A stretch of DNA of 64,000 bases from Steromphala cineraria (taxonomy: Eukaryota > Mollusca > Gastropoda > Trochida > Trochidae): contig OU744727.1 of the NCBI GenBank assembly GCA_916613615.1, positions 596,593 through 660,592 of the forward strand, written 5' to 3'. Below are positions 1 to 11,340 of the stretch, one piece after another. A program made the translations under genes and the position numbers. The notes under the pieces were generated by a model. It had not been told where the DNA came from and made no database searches. It was given only the letters and a program-made list of their open reading frames with translations. Within the stretch, counting starts at the first letter, position 1. Every line of letters starts with the position of its first letter.

Positions 1-1963
1 GCGGCGTAAAACAATAACTCACTCAATTAGAAAAATTATATATATTTAAGTATTTTAAAGATAACATTGACTTGTCTTATTCATACAGTACATTTTCTAA
101 GTTTGAAACTGAATCTATTTATTGTCCATGAAGTATGAATGGTAATCAAACAAGACTGATATTGAATCTCATTCATCGACTTTTCATCTTATTGTTCTTC
201 ATTTACCCATTGTTACATCATACTTCTATCTGTGATAAGATATACCACCATACCAAAACTGTTCAATCAAACAATCAGCTACTTGTTAGTCCCGCCTCGA
301 TTCTGCATTTCCATGTTTGTGCATTTGTTGAGTAGATCACACAAATAAGCTCCTGATATATGTTAATTTCTGTTTCGGATAAAAAACATTTTTATACACA
401 TTATTTGCCACACAAAAAACGCCTCAGATTTTACCTTGAAGGCCCAAACTGTTACATAACTAAAATTCCTGTTTTTATGACAATTTAAGGAGAGTTTCCC
501 ATAATCAAAAATTATATTTAAAGTAGGTTTTCACATGTAAAGATTTTCAATTATTGTTAAAAATATGTTTTTTGAAAAAAGGCAATCATTTGCGGTCTTG
601 TCAATTAAAAGTTTTAGATAAGGGTAAGAAAGGAAAGAATTTAACAAATTTAAAGCTTTTTTTGACTGAATGAATTTAGAAACATAAAAGAATAATACAA
701 TTAATTAACAGAAATTGAAATTGGCAGAATCAAGGAGGGACTGATACTTTAAATTTACTGAATTGACTATTGCAATATTCTGTCAAGCTGTAAGTTATTA
801 GTTAAAGCTAATTGTATCCTTGTAATTGTTAATTCGCAGCAATGTTTTAATGTTTGTGAATAATGTAGATTTAGTTTTCGTATTGTTGATATATTTTATT
901 TAACTTATTCAATCAAGGCATGGAAATGATTCTACAAAGATAAATTTCATTGTTATTATTTTAGTTTGTAATATAACTCAAGTATTTTGTTTGGTCAAGT
1001 TGGGGACCTAAAGATTAGTTCCTTTTAGAGTTAGGCTATCATTTTCAATAATATATTACAAGAAATGTTTGTTATTTTAGTTGGATTTTGTTAAAATATA
1101 CACACCTAGTCAACTGTCTTGATTTTGTTGAAAATGTTAGAGTAACATTCCAAAGCATGCATTTTGTTATTTGCATTAACCTTTGGAGTTTTAGAATGAT
1201 CCTTTTTATTATATTTTTCAAATGAAAGAAAAAAAAAGAAACTGTTTCTATCTCATAAGTAGTCCTCCAATTTCAAATATTTATAATATCCTAAAAGTAT
1301 GTCAAATTTCTTGCTGTACAAAATCGAGAACTCCCGAAAAGCCATTTGCTTTATATATTAGAAGTGGGGTTAGTTCATCAATATTTATTCAAATGAGCCT
1401 AAGACGTCCTTCCATTATTCTTAGATATGTGCAATAATTTATTTCCTAGTATGTTTGAGTGCATGCGCTATCGACATTTAGTTGTAAAGTATTTGTTTGC
1501 TTGTCTAATCAAACATAGGTGTAAAAATGTACATATGACGTTGAAGATATCTTTTATATTTACCAATGATTGCATGATGATTTTAATCCATACAATTATT
1601 TTTTACCCTGATTAAAACTTTTATAAGAAAATGAAACGATTTTGTCTTTTTTCATTTGCTGTTGTCTACCTGATGAAGTAATATATATGTTTGTTTCTGT
1701 TCAGATTGAAATTTAACCCTTTTTTTATTTCACAGACTAAAATTGACAGAAAACACATCTGTCACCTGCATAGGTGCATCAATCAAAATTACTATTATAA
1801 TATTTGAGTATACTGAGAGCATTTCTATACTGAATTTCTGCCCTCTCATTTAAAAAATGGTACACAATTTTTTTATCACTTTTATTCCATTTAATCCAAG
1901 TTGGTAGGCTAATGGTTTTAGACACCAAACCTTTGTTAAATACAAGCGTGATATATGGTTATA
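1..1963. other. AT-rich intergenic DNA, nothing recognised
   Basis: Strongly AT-rich sequence with frequent stop codons in all frames. I see no coding stretch with recognisable domain content, no tRNA-like fold and no clear repeat boundary. Short open stretches at 135-335, 1222-1437 and 1427-1615 have AT-biased random composition. Confidence 0.6.
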
Positions 1964-2353
1964 TTAAAGGGGCAGTAGCACGTTTTTAGAAGGAATGTAA
2001 GGTGATGTCAGAAAAATGAAAATTAATGGTTCCGATTGAAAGACAATGAATTGAAACTAAATGGAGCAGTATTAATTCAAATAAACAGTGTAAAGTTAAG
2101 CCATGCAATCTTTTTTCTTGCACAAAATGAATTATAGGTTTTCACACAAAATGGCCGCCAATGGATTTTATGTGAATCTTCATACTTTGTCCTCATAATC
2201 GAGAATGACTTTGTCCTCTGATGGATGATTGGCTTGTGTAATGAGATTTTTGACACTATCAAATTACTTCATCTAGCATTAACGTACAATTTAGAATTAT
2301 ATGTGAAAAATTGAAAATATAAAATTATCAAAAACGTGCTTCTGCCCCTTTAA
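1964..2353. mobile_element. MITE with 20-bp terminal inverted repeats and TTAA target duplication
   Basis: The element proper spans about 1968-2349. The left end AGGGGCAGTAGCACGTTTTT is the near-perfect reverse complement (one mismatch) of the right end AAAAACGTGCTTCTGCCCCT. Each end is bordered by TTAA (1964-1967 and 2350-2353), the target duplication typical of piggyBac and Kolobok superfamilies. The interior is about 340 bp, AT-rich and non-coding, so it is non-autonomous. A diverged second copy lies at 5727-6028. The RGG start would fit Kolobok as well as piggyBac; I cannot choose between them. Confidence 0.85.
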
Positions 2354-2892
2354 CCTCTGCGTTGCTATTACAGGCTAATATGGTCAACCTTGTGTGTTGT
2401 GTGGGACCACTGTCCTGCTATGATCTTGTTACATTTCATTTTAGGTATTAAAACTGATTAAAACCCAGCATTAAGATATGGAAACAATATTACATGTACA
2501 TGTAGTTAATATTTTAACACAAGTAGAACGAATGTTATCAAATCCAAGTCAATTATCAATAAGATTAGTCCAAAAATGCTTGGTTTAGCCCTCTTAATTA
2601 TTTCCCTGATTTAAAGGTGCTTACACTAAACTGAGCGTCAGCAGTTTTCACTGGAAGATAGGGTTGATTTATTTCATCGTTGATCTTTTAAATTTTTGGC
2701 AGTTACTTATTGCAGCGAATTTGAAGAAACTACATTTTAAAATGAGTAACTGGCAAAACAGGTGGTGGTTAAGAGAGGACTTAAAATATTAAAATGCTAA
2801 GGAGGTTAGCGGGTGTATGGTCTCTCGATAATAATATAACGGTAGGAACGGAGACAGCTCATTATTCCGTATGCCTATAGGAGTTATCTCCC
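2354..2892. other. AT-rich intergenic DNA, nothing recognised
   Basis: No gene, RNA or repeat boundary recognised. Short minus-strand open stretches near 2789-3099 overlap the start of the adjacent repeat and read through its GTCCGTCCG microsatellite, so they are not genes. Confidence 0.5.
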
Positions 2893-4833
2893 TTTTTAGC
2901 TCATCAGGACTGAAAGTCCAGATGGGCTTATGGCATGGCCCGTCGTCCGTCGTCCGTCCGTCCGTCGTCCGTCCGTAAACTTTTGACACTTTCGACTTCT
3001 CCTCATGAACCATACACATAAGAGAGCTGAAATTTTGTGTACAAGTACCTTAGCATATGGAGATTCTAATTTGTAACTTTGGTGACCCTGTGACCCCAAA
3101 TAGGGTCACAGGGGTCACAACTTTAAAAACCTATTTTCATCTTTTTCTCCAGTTCCAGAAGGACTAGAGAGTTAAAAATTATATGTGCAGACTCCTTGGC
3201 CAATGTGGTTTCTAATTTGTAACTTTGGTGACCCTGTGACCCCAAATAGGGTCACAGGGGTCACAACCTTAAATACCTATGTTCATCTTCTTCTCCAGTT
3301 CCAAAATGAGTAGAGAGTTAAAAATTATATGTGCAGACTCCTTGGACAATGGAGATTCTAATTTGTGACTTTGGTGACCCTGTGACCCCAAATAGGGTCA
3401 CAGAGGTCACAACCTTAAAAACCTATTTTCATCTTCTTCTCCAGTTCTAAAAGGACTAGAGAGTTAAAAACGATATGTGCAGACTCCTTGGCCAATGGGG
3501 GTTCTAAATTGTAGATTTCGTGACCCCATGACCCCAAATAGGGTCACAGGGGTCACAACCTTAAAAACCTATTTTCATCTTCTTCTCCAGTTCTAAAAGG
3601 ACTAGAGAGTTGAAAGTGATATGTGCAGACTCCTTGGACAATGGAGATTTTAATTTGTAACTTTGGTGACCCTGTGACCCCAAATAGGGTCACAGGGGTC
3701 ACAACTTTAAAAACCTATTTTCATCTTCTTCTCCAGTTCCAGAAGGAATAGAGAGTTAAAAATTATATGTGCAGACTCCTTGGCCAATGTGGTTTCTAAT
3801 TTGTAACTTTGGTGACCCTGTGATCCCAAATAGGGTCACAGGGGTCACAACCTTAAAAACCTATGTTCATCTTCTTCTCCAGTTCCAAAATGAGTAGAGA
3901 GTTAAAAATTATATGTGCAGACTCCTTGGACAATGGAGATTCTAATTTGTGACTTTGGTGACCCTGTGACCCCAAATAGGGTCACAGAGGTCACAACCTT
4001 AAAAACCTATTTTCATCTTCTTCTCCAGTTCTAAAAGGACTAGAGAGTTAAAAACGATATGTGCAGACTCCTTGGCCAATGGGGATTCTAAATTGTAGAT
4101 TTCGTGACCCCATGACCCCAAATAGGGTCACAGGGGTCACAACCTTAAAAACCTATTTTCATCTTCTTCTCCAGTTCTAAAAGGACTAGAGAGTTAAAAA
4201 CGATATGTGCAGACTCCTTTGCCATGGGGATTCTAAATTGTAGATTACGTGACCCCATGACCCCAAATAGGGTCACAGGGGTCACAACCTTAAAAAACTA
4301 TTTCATCTTCTTCTCAAGTTCAAAAAGGTCTAAAGAGCTGAAATTATATGTGCAGACTCCTTGGCCAATGGGGATTCTAAATTGTAGATTTCGTGACCCC
4401 ATGACCCCAAATAGGGTCACAGGGGTCACAACCTTAAAAACTTATTTTCATCATCATCTTTAGCTCCTAAAGGTCTATTGAGCTGAAAGACTGCATGTAG
4501 ACTCCTTGGCCAATTGGGATTCTAAACTGTAGGTTTTGTGACCCCATGACCCCAAATAGGGTCACAGGGGTCACAATCTTAAAAACCTATTTTTCTCCAT
4601 TAGATGACAGTCTATGGCAAATTTATTTCTCCTTGGATATTTTTGTGTGGACTTTTTTCACTGTCTGATATTGGCGATCTAGAAAGTGTTGAATAATAAT
4701 ACATTTGTTTTGTAATTTTTTTATAGGTTTTCTTGCAATAGGTAACATCAGTTTCATTTTTAGCTCATCTTGCCTGTATAAAGCAAACTTGATATGATGC
4801 CTGATGAGCTACAGAGCAAATGGCTCTATTTTT
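2893..4833 (+). mobile_element. Pearl-like (probably Helentron-related) element with tandem core
   Basis: It begins TTTTTAGCTCATCAGG, followed by GGGCTTATGGCATGGC and a GTCCGTCCG-rich stretch. The core holds 11 tandem units, and the end reads CCTGATGAGCTACAGAGC then AAATGGCTCTATTTTT. The 3' end has a hairpin (AGAGC/GCTCT) and both ends sit in T runs. This architecture (left arm, ~146-bp tandem core, short right arm with a hairpin) is that of molluscan pearl elements and Helentron-associated non-autonomous elements. No protein is encoded. Related copies in the window lie at 54114-54395, 55457-56153 and 62671-63340. Class assignment is inference from architecture. Confidence 0.75.
2990..4592 (+). 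repeat. Tandem core of the pearl-like element: 11 units of ~146 bp
   Basis: The motif [GCT]GTGACCC recurs at 3081, 3227, 3373, 3519, 3665, 3811, 3957, 4103, 4248, 4392 and 4537, giving spacings of 146, later 144-145. Each unit contains an imperfect inverted repeat, TGACCCTGTGACCCC then a short loop then GGGTCACAGGGGTCA, able to fold into a ~15-bp hairpin. Units 1-4 and 5-8 resemble each other in order (for example the TGTGGTTTC variant in units 2 and 6), so a 584-bp block of four units appears duplicated. Confidence 0.9.
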
Positions 4834-4863
4834 ACAGTAATTATCGAAGTGTCTGTAAACTGA

Positions 4864-5027
4864 CCCACAGGAACCTGATATCGTAAATAAAATGTAGGTA
4901 AAACTACAAAGAGGGGACGGGTCTTTCTTATCCACGTTTTACCTACAATGAATTTACGATGGAGGGAACGGGTATTTCTTACCCACGTTTTACCTACATT
5001 TTATTTACGATATTGGGCTCTTGTGGG
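4864..5027. mobile_element. 164-bp inverted-repeat element (MITE-like)
   Basis: The ends CCCACAGGAACCTGATATCG (left) and the matching inverted right end form arms of about 40 bp that share TCGTAAATAAAATGTAGGTA. The centre repeats GGGACGGGT/GGAACGGGT and CCACGTTTTACCTACA, so the whole unit is a partial palindrome. A related fragment with CCTACATTTTATTTACGA occurs at 51690-51710. No coding capacity. Confidence 0.65.
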
Positions 5028-5726
5028 TTAAAACATCAAAAGTAAAGTGTTGACTGACCCGGAACGAAATTCTAAGTAAAGGTTCTACCGTTGTTTGGAA
5101 ATCGCAAAAAAACACAAAACAAACTAAAGCAAAAGAGGTTAAAAGTAAAAAATCAAAAGCACACATCCACATGATGGCCAACCGATTGACTATATTCTTT
5201 GTCTTACAGTATAAAATTCTGCGTCAAAAACGAAAGAATTATGGACAGATGGACAGATTCCAATGATGGAATGGGAAAGTTTAGAAACTTTTTCGTTTCG
5301 CCCGTGACGTTGTGAAGATGTATGAAGGCATACTTGTTATCTCCCTTTCCAATGTATGCTACAACATTCATATATTTGTTTAAAAAAAACAACACGTATA
5401 GGGGTGAACATCAAAAATTTACTTTAGTTTCTGACGTATATTGTACTTTTTGTATACTTAAGCATATTTTGCATTAGTTATGTTCAGTACACGCATGACA
5501 TTGTCCCCGATGCCTTATCATATTGCTTTATAGTTTTCGTGTTGCAGGCCAACATGGTTAATCTGATTCTTCAGTCGCAATCACTTTTGCAGTAACACCT
5601 TTATGTACGTCTTCAACCGTACCAATAATAAAAATGAAATACTACTAATGGCTCTATTTACTAAGGCCATCAAGGGGTGAACATCTAATTGTTTGAACCT
5701 GGTTCCCTGGCCTCGTTCCGCGTAAC
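5028..5726. other. Intergenic DNA, nothing recognised
   Basis: AT-rich sequence with scattered stops. The minus-strand open stretch 5204-5395 has no recognisable motif. Confidence 0.5.
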
Positions 5727-6028
5727 CAGTAGCACGTTTTAGGGGAAATGTAAGGTGTTGTCAAGAAATGAAAATAAATTGTTCCGATTGAAAGACAATG
5801 TATTTAAACTCAATGAAGCAGTAATAAATTAAATATATAATGTAAATTTCAGCCATGCAATTTCCTTGCAAATGAACGCAAGGTGTACACACACAAAAAT
5901 GACTACCAAGGGGCCTTATGTGAACCTTTATAATTTGTTTTCAGACTTTGGATGATTGGTTTGTGTAATTGGAATTCAGTGAAAATTTAAAATATGAAAT
6001 TGTCAAAAAAACCTGCTATTGCTCCTTG
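5727..6028. mobile_element. Diverged second copy of the TTAA MITE
   Basis: The interior aligns in order with the element at 1968-2349, including GTTCCGATTGAAAGACAATG and AGCCATGCAAT. The ends are eroded (CAGTAGCACGTTTT on the left; a decayed counterpart ending GCTCCTT on the right), and TTAA is no longer preserved on both sides. It is older than the first copy. Confidence 0.75.
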
Positions 6029-6099
6029 AACATCTATAGGTTCAAAGCTTTAACCGATATTTTTTTTTATTCTCTCAGAATTTTAACCGAAGTGAAAAC

Positions 6100-6610
6100 C
6101 AATGAATGTTTATGCCCCTGAATCGGAGATTAAACATATTTTTTGCCGAGTCCGTCTGTCTGCCTGTTTGTACCAAAAAGTGTTTATATTATGACATACT
6201 GTAAGACCTAATATAAAACCTGTTAATCTAAATTTATTTAGATTGTGATTGATTCTGTGTAAACCTGATATTTCTCATGTGCATCTATCATGATAAGATG
6301 ACCTTTAAGATGAGGTTAATTTTTGACCACGTGACGTTGACACTGGTGCAGCAAGCCTTTTTCAAAAACTTTTACCTTTGCCATAACTTGTGATTGAATA
6401 CAGATAGCCCTTTGATAATTAACATGTGCATATATCATTATAAGACCTTTCAAATTTGGTCATAATTTTTTACCCCGTGACCGTGACTTATGCGCAGCAA
6501 GGATTTTTCGAAAACTTTAACCTTGGGCATAACATGCGATTGGATAGAGATAGACCTTTAATATTTCACATATGCATCTTTCATAATAAGACATTTCAGA
6601 CGAAACACAG
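6100..6610 (+). repeat. Second tandem-core repeat family, ~147-bp units
   Basis: Starts near ATGCCCCTGAATCGGAG and TTTTGCCGAGTCCGTCTGTC, a leader style seen in bivalve tandem-core elements. It then has three diverged units: CTATCATGATAAGA at 6285, ATATCATTATAAGA at 6432 and CTTTCATAATAAGA at 6580, spacings 147-148. The open stretch at 6456-6641 simply reads through one unit. Confidence 0.6.
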
Positions 6611-6649
6611 CTTGTTTGGATATTTTTGGAAAAGCCAATAAATCCACAA

Positions 6650-7830
6650 GCTTGGGAGTATTTCAATATTTCTTTTCAAATACATTTACGGGTTTTATCT
6701 CTTTTCTACTCATAGTGTAGGTTTTTGCTTAGATGATGTTCAGTGGATTGTTCCTTTCTTTAAAACCAAGAATAATATTTTCTGATAACTTTTCGGGTCA
6801 TTTTGCCAACTCTTCCCACACTTTTCAAGAATGAAAACAATCACAAAGTAAATGGACATCATTTTCAGGTATCTGGTTAAGAGCAAAAAGTTAGCTTATT
6901 TCGCATAAAATCAATTTCTGGCCAAGATACCATGAATTGTTTTATACTGAAACCATTTTAATTTTACACTTTGGGTACATCTTTTTGCTATCAAGTGTAT
7001 ATTGTCCCATTAATGAATTTATTTTAATTCTAATTTTAATTGAATCACCTTGTAAAATAAATCTTCCCAACTCCAATGGCTATCAGATTTAACAAAAGTC
7101 AATTGTGAAATGTAAAACTTTTTTATTATACTATTGGTTATCTTTGAAATATTGTATTGAAAAATTCGATTATATGCATATTTTTATGACTCAAAGTCCC
7201 CTTATCACCGTGATATGTTAGGAAAAAACATCCATACCATATCTATCATTTAAATGTTCCAATGTAAATATATTTTCGTCGTTATTAATTATGTCCTATT
7301 CCCTTTACCCCAATTTCTAACAAATATTGATTTTTCAACAATCATAATATTATTATTATGCCACAATGATTTGTTAAGAATTTCAGCATTTGAGTTCCCA
7401 TTCTGATAGCATAATTATAAATAATCAGACAATGCTTCTACTCCATCCTTCCAAAATCTATTAGAAATATCGGTTTTAATTAATTTACTTACATGTTTAC
7501 CATAACCAGACCATAGTCTCTCAATATTTGAAATACATAATTTTTCATTTTCAGTCCATTTAGAATCATCATAGAGCAATCTTTTCATCCGTGTTATTTT
7601 TGGAGATTTGATATTAGGTTTTTTATAATTGGAACATCAATTGCCCCATATTTCACTGTAGATGTAATAATACTCCCAAAACTAATTATTTTCCCTTTCC
7701 CCTTCCAAATAAACTCGTAGCATCTCTTCTAAAATTGGTGAAAACCAATGGTGGCAGGCCTTAGAAACCATTGGCAACAAGGAATAGCCAATTGTTACCT
7801 TACCTTTTGTTTACCTTAGAAACCTAACTA
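6650..7830 (-). pseudogene. Decayed L1-type LINE, C-terminal part of ORF2
   Basis: Reading the minus strand from about 7830 down to 6650 in shifting frames gives segments typical of the region after the reverse transcriptase in L1-type LINEs: FIWKGKGKIISFGS near 7690, SPKITRMKRLLYDDSKW near 7590, FWKDGVEALSDYL near 7440, then KLKWFQYKTIHGILARN near 6960 and a further ENIILGF-like segment near 6780. Frameshifts and stops interrupt every segment, so nothing is translatable. It is a 5'-truncated, old insertion. It probably belongs to the same broad LINE group as the fragment at 61140-62660, which covers the complementary front half. Family assignment rests on my recognition of motif order, not on a search. 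Confidence 0.6.
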
Positions 7831-8514
7831 AAATAGATATGGCATTCTTTTCCGAATTTAGATTCCCTGTCTAAACAAAACTATTTCACAGTCTTACAAT
7901 TGACCTAGACTATACTTCGTAATCATGATATAAGGTCCGGAATGATCTTTTTTTTCTATACGCTATTTCGAATTCAATTTATTTTGAATTTAAAGATCTA
8001 GCTGTTTTCGGAAACAAATCCCCATTTTCACATGTCTAGACCCACCTCGCTTACGTCACGACCAAACAGCTTTATGGTTGTGCTTGATTGAGAACCCCTC
8101 GTTCCAGGCCTATGATATGTGTGTTGAACGGCGGATAAGACAATACCAATCCTTGTAGACGATTTTTGATAAATGACGTCCACTATCTAAAACATAACAT
8201 ACGCAGTAAGAACCACGAGCATGTATTTGATACGTAAATGAGACGAAGTATCAGTTGTACAGGGAATAACGTTTGTGTTCTGATGGTAGCGTTCAGACTA
8301 ATTTTACTTACAAAACCAAAACACGTAAACATACGAGCAAGATGTGGTAACAATTAAGTCTTTTGGCAATTTGGAAAAGCAATGATTTAATGGATCGATT
8401 TGAGAGTGTATGTGGGGGTAGCGTAAGGATGGGTATTGTGGCGAAAGGTGGTGCGAAATCTGAGGAATGCAAATGTATTGTTGTATTTGTTATGAATTTG
8501 TAATTGTAATTGTA
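7831..8514. other. Intergenic DNA, nothing recognised
   Basis: Mixed composition. No open frame with recognisable content and no repeat boundary identified. Confidence 0.45.
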
Positions 8515-8543
8515 TGTTTGTGTGTGTGTGTGTATATATATAT
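8515..8543. repeat. Compound TG/TA microsatellite
   Basis: A TG run passes directly into a TA run. A second TG run lies at about 8820-8850 on the other side of the palindrome, so the fold-back is bracketed by microsatellites. Confidence 0.85.
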
Positions 8544-8593
8544 AAAAGTTAAATGTTCATGGTTAATGTATTAACTATTCTTTAAAATAACAA

Positions 8594-8805
8594 ACTGAAG
8601 ATTGGTCTTCATATATTAAGTTCATTACCAACCGGTTTCACAACATAGTGATCATCAGGGTAACTTATACATTGTGTTGCTAATGGTATAGTGTGTTATA
8701 GTTGTTAACGCTATACCATTAGCAACACAATGTATAAGTTACCCTGATGATCACTATGTTGTGAAACCGGTTGGTAATGAACTTATATGAAGACCAATCT
8801 TCAGT
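8594..8805. mobile_element. Fold-back element: near-perfect 212-bp palindrome
   Basis: The left arm 8594-8691 and right arm 8711-8805 are reverse complements, with one 3-nt length difference (TATATTAAG versus the complement of CTTATATG). A 19-nt loop separates them. The arms contain ACCAACCGGTTTCACAAC and ATGATCACT. No protein is encoded. This could be a MITE, or two copies of a short repeat in inverted orientation. Confidence 0.9.
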
Positions 8806-8941
8806 CTGTTACATATATATGTGTGTATGGGTGTGTGTGTGTGTGTGTATAGCATGAGACACATTAATAACATATTATTCTTCTACTGTAAACGCGAGTG
8901 TATATCTAGGGTAAGAATGTTAGACATGCTTCATGTCCCGT

Positions 8942-9376
8942 CAGGGCCCCAAATAAGATGCGTAGGCCAATCTGCGTAAAATACGCATGGACAATTTAGA
9001 TTGACGCATGAATTATACAAATCAATGAGTGACAGATACGCATGACTTTCTGAGAATACGAGTCAGATTTTAATTACATGCGTAAAGATAGTTGTCAAAT
9101 ATTCTTTTGGTTCAACCTATATACGGTTTGTTACATCTTACATTGTTCGGGGAACACTTTTGATTACAGGAAGCCCCGAATAAACGTTACTATCATCCTG
9201 TTCAGGGCACAAGTTATGATCCTAAATCGGCAGTAATTCTTAGCACATTTTTTTAATTTTAATTTTAATTTCATGAGTGAAATACTCCTCACCGTTTTTC
9301 ATGTGCTATTTCACGCCTCAATCTAAAATTTGATGAGCGAAATACGCATGTGTCAAAATAATTATCTGGAGCCCTG
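8942..9376. mobile_element. hAT-like non-autonomous element
   Basis: The left end CAGGGCCCCAAATAAGAT and the right end (read inverted) CAGGGCTCCAGATAAT are the CAGGG-type terminal repeats of hAT transposons. The interior has six copies of TACGCATG or CATGCGTA-like words in both orientations, resembling sub-terminal transposase-binding repeats. The expected 8-bp target duplication is not visible (TGTCCCGT versus CTGGATGG), so the copy is old or the ends are slightly mis-set. No coding capacity in 435 bp. Confidence 0.6.
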
Positions 9377-9396
9377 CTGGATGGCCAATCCGGATG

Positions 9397-9416
9397 CATA
9401 TATATATATATATAAT
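9397..9416. repeat. TA microsatellite
   Basis: About nine TA dinucleotides directly after GGATGCA. Confidence 0.9.
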
Positions 9417-10188
9417 TGGTTGAGACAAACTAACTGACCAATAAAGGTAATCTTTTTATTGGATATAGATTGGGGTAGACACTGATCTTACAACATAACT
9501 TGTCTTCTGAAAACGGTTTTGAAAGCATGTGAGCAAATATTCAAGACCACATACACGTACTTACATTTTATGGTGCTAAATACCTTCACTTGAAAGAGAA
9601 TTTTCAAAATAAAACTCAAATAACATGCAACCTACTAACTCCAAGCTCAGGCATTTATTAGATCGGGTTTGGTTGTAACACAATCTCAATACATTAAAGT
9701 GACACAGAGTAGCTTTCTTAAAATTGTGTTTGGTTTTGATAAGCTACAAAATATCTAATATGTTGATTGATGTTCATATCTCATCATTGGACTTGCAAAT
9801 ATATCCATTTATGCAATTTTAATAAGATTGCCATTTATGCATAATATCTCTAAAATGCTTGATCTTATCGAAAAATCAAGAAAACATCTCAAATACGTTT
9901 AATATTAGAAATTATGCATCCAATTAATCTACCTATTAGTTACAAAACACTATCGAATCGAATACATGTTCATGTCGGCTTATGATAACGTTTCAAAATT
10001 ACGTTTGGCGAATTTGCGCGCACCACTTGAGCCACATTCCCGACTTTGAATGGCCGTATTTTCGCTTTCATGTACTGATTGACCTTTAACTTGTTATTTT
10101 CAGTAACAGTTAGCGGTTCCCTATGTAATAACATCGATTTCAAAATTTGACATATGTGATCCTATCAACATACTCTGTGTCTGTTTAA
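9417..10188. other. AT-rich intergenic DNA, nothing recognised
   Basis: No gene or repeat boundary recognised. Confidence 0.45.
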
Positions 10189-10401
10189 GATCTATATTGC
10201 TTCACTATGTAAGCGTTTATATCTCACCAGGCTCCTTTAATCGAGCCTTCAGACTGACCTGTAACGTCATTCAAATTCAGCCAATCAGCGATCACCTTGT
10301 AACCCAAGCTTGTATAATCCATTCACGAAATACTTTGTTCCATCATGGGGTCAGTTTCTTTATAGGCCTGTATTCGCTTACATAAGAAAGCAATATAGAT
10401 C
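10189..10401. mobile_element. 213-bp element with 27-bp terminal inverted repeats
   Basis: The first 14 bases, GATCTATATTGCTT, are exactly inverted at 10388-10401, and the similarity extends to 27 bp (10189-10215 versus 10375-10401) with a few mismatches, including TATGTAAGCG on both arms. A TTAA lies immediately to the left but not to the right. Non-coding MITE. Confidence 0.7.
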
Positions 10402-11160
10402 TAATAAGAACGAATATTTTATGGTACACGACGTTTCGATACAGCTTCTTGTATCGTTTTCAAGCATAATGACATGGACAGAGAGTGGGATATATATAGG
10501 TGAACTTATTAATCAACAAAATAAACAACAACATACATATTTATATAACATAATTTATTGAAATTGGTTGTATCAATATTAAGTGTTTGCGTTTTTCTGA
10601 GATATTGCTGTTAAAATTTTGTAACTACAATACTCAAAATAAAGCCTGACATTCATATTCTCATTCACATCTGAGAGAGAAGGCAAAAGTTCAACCAATT
10701 CTGATGAAACAATCTACCCAAACATGCCTTGGATTGCTTGTAGCAATGGTACAATGGGAACTGTTCCATTAAAAAGAAAACTTACTCAATAGGTAACAAC
10801 ATGTCTGTTTAGCGAAAGAAACCACAAAACACAGAAATAATTCACTTGAAAATGATATTTTTCCATGTTTTGGTTTTATGTTAAAGGGCTTCATACTTAA
10901 AGCGTTTTAATAGAAGGCTTTTTGATATTCTTTATAAAAAAACTTTATTATTTAAATCTTGAATTTGAAGACATTAAATCTTAGTGCTTTGATTTAATAA
11001 ACAGCCCTTTTAAGATCATACTTTTCAGAACGGACATTTTCCCTAATGTTTAAAACAAATATATAATGTAGACTTTTATCAAACGTTGTCAGTTTAACAT
11101 AACTACGGGAAATTTCTCATTCATATTGTCAAGGTCCAACGTTTATCGGATGTCATGTTT
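10402..11160. other. Intergenic DNA, nothing firmly recognised
   Basis: Contains an internal palindromic word around 10435-10465 (GATACAGCTTCTTGTATC) of a kind found in dispersed repeats. No coding signal. Confidence 0.4.
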
Positions 11161-11214
11161 CAAACGTATGCCGTTTGTTAGAAACAAGCGATCGACTGTT
11201 TTGACAACGCGAAA

Positions 11215-11334
11215 GGGGAACCCCCTTTAGCTTCACTCGCAGTCGTAACAAGGAATCGAATATATATATCTCTGGCACACAACTCCCAATCATGGCTTTT
11301 CTACACCTTTCAAATGATCAACTGTGAACACAAG
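11215..11334 (+). promoter_or_regulatory. Candidate promoter and first non-coding exon with splice donor
   Basis: In order: a palindromic kappaB-like site GGGGAACCCCC at 11215-11225; a TATA-like run ATATATATAT at 11260-11270; a pyrimidine/CA-rich start region near 11280-11290; a short ATG frame of 11 codons at 11292; and CACAAG|GTAAGG at 11329-11340, an excellent splice donor. This order fits a regulated promoter driving a short 5' exon on the plus strand. Any gene body would have to run toward or across the satellite beginning at 12.65 kb, and I found no following coding exon. This is inference from motif order only. Confidence 0.28.
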
Positions 11335-11340
11335 GTAAGG

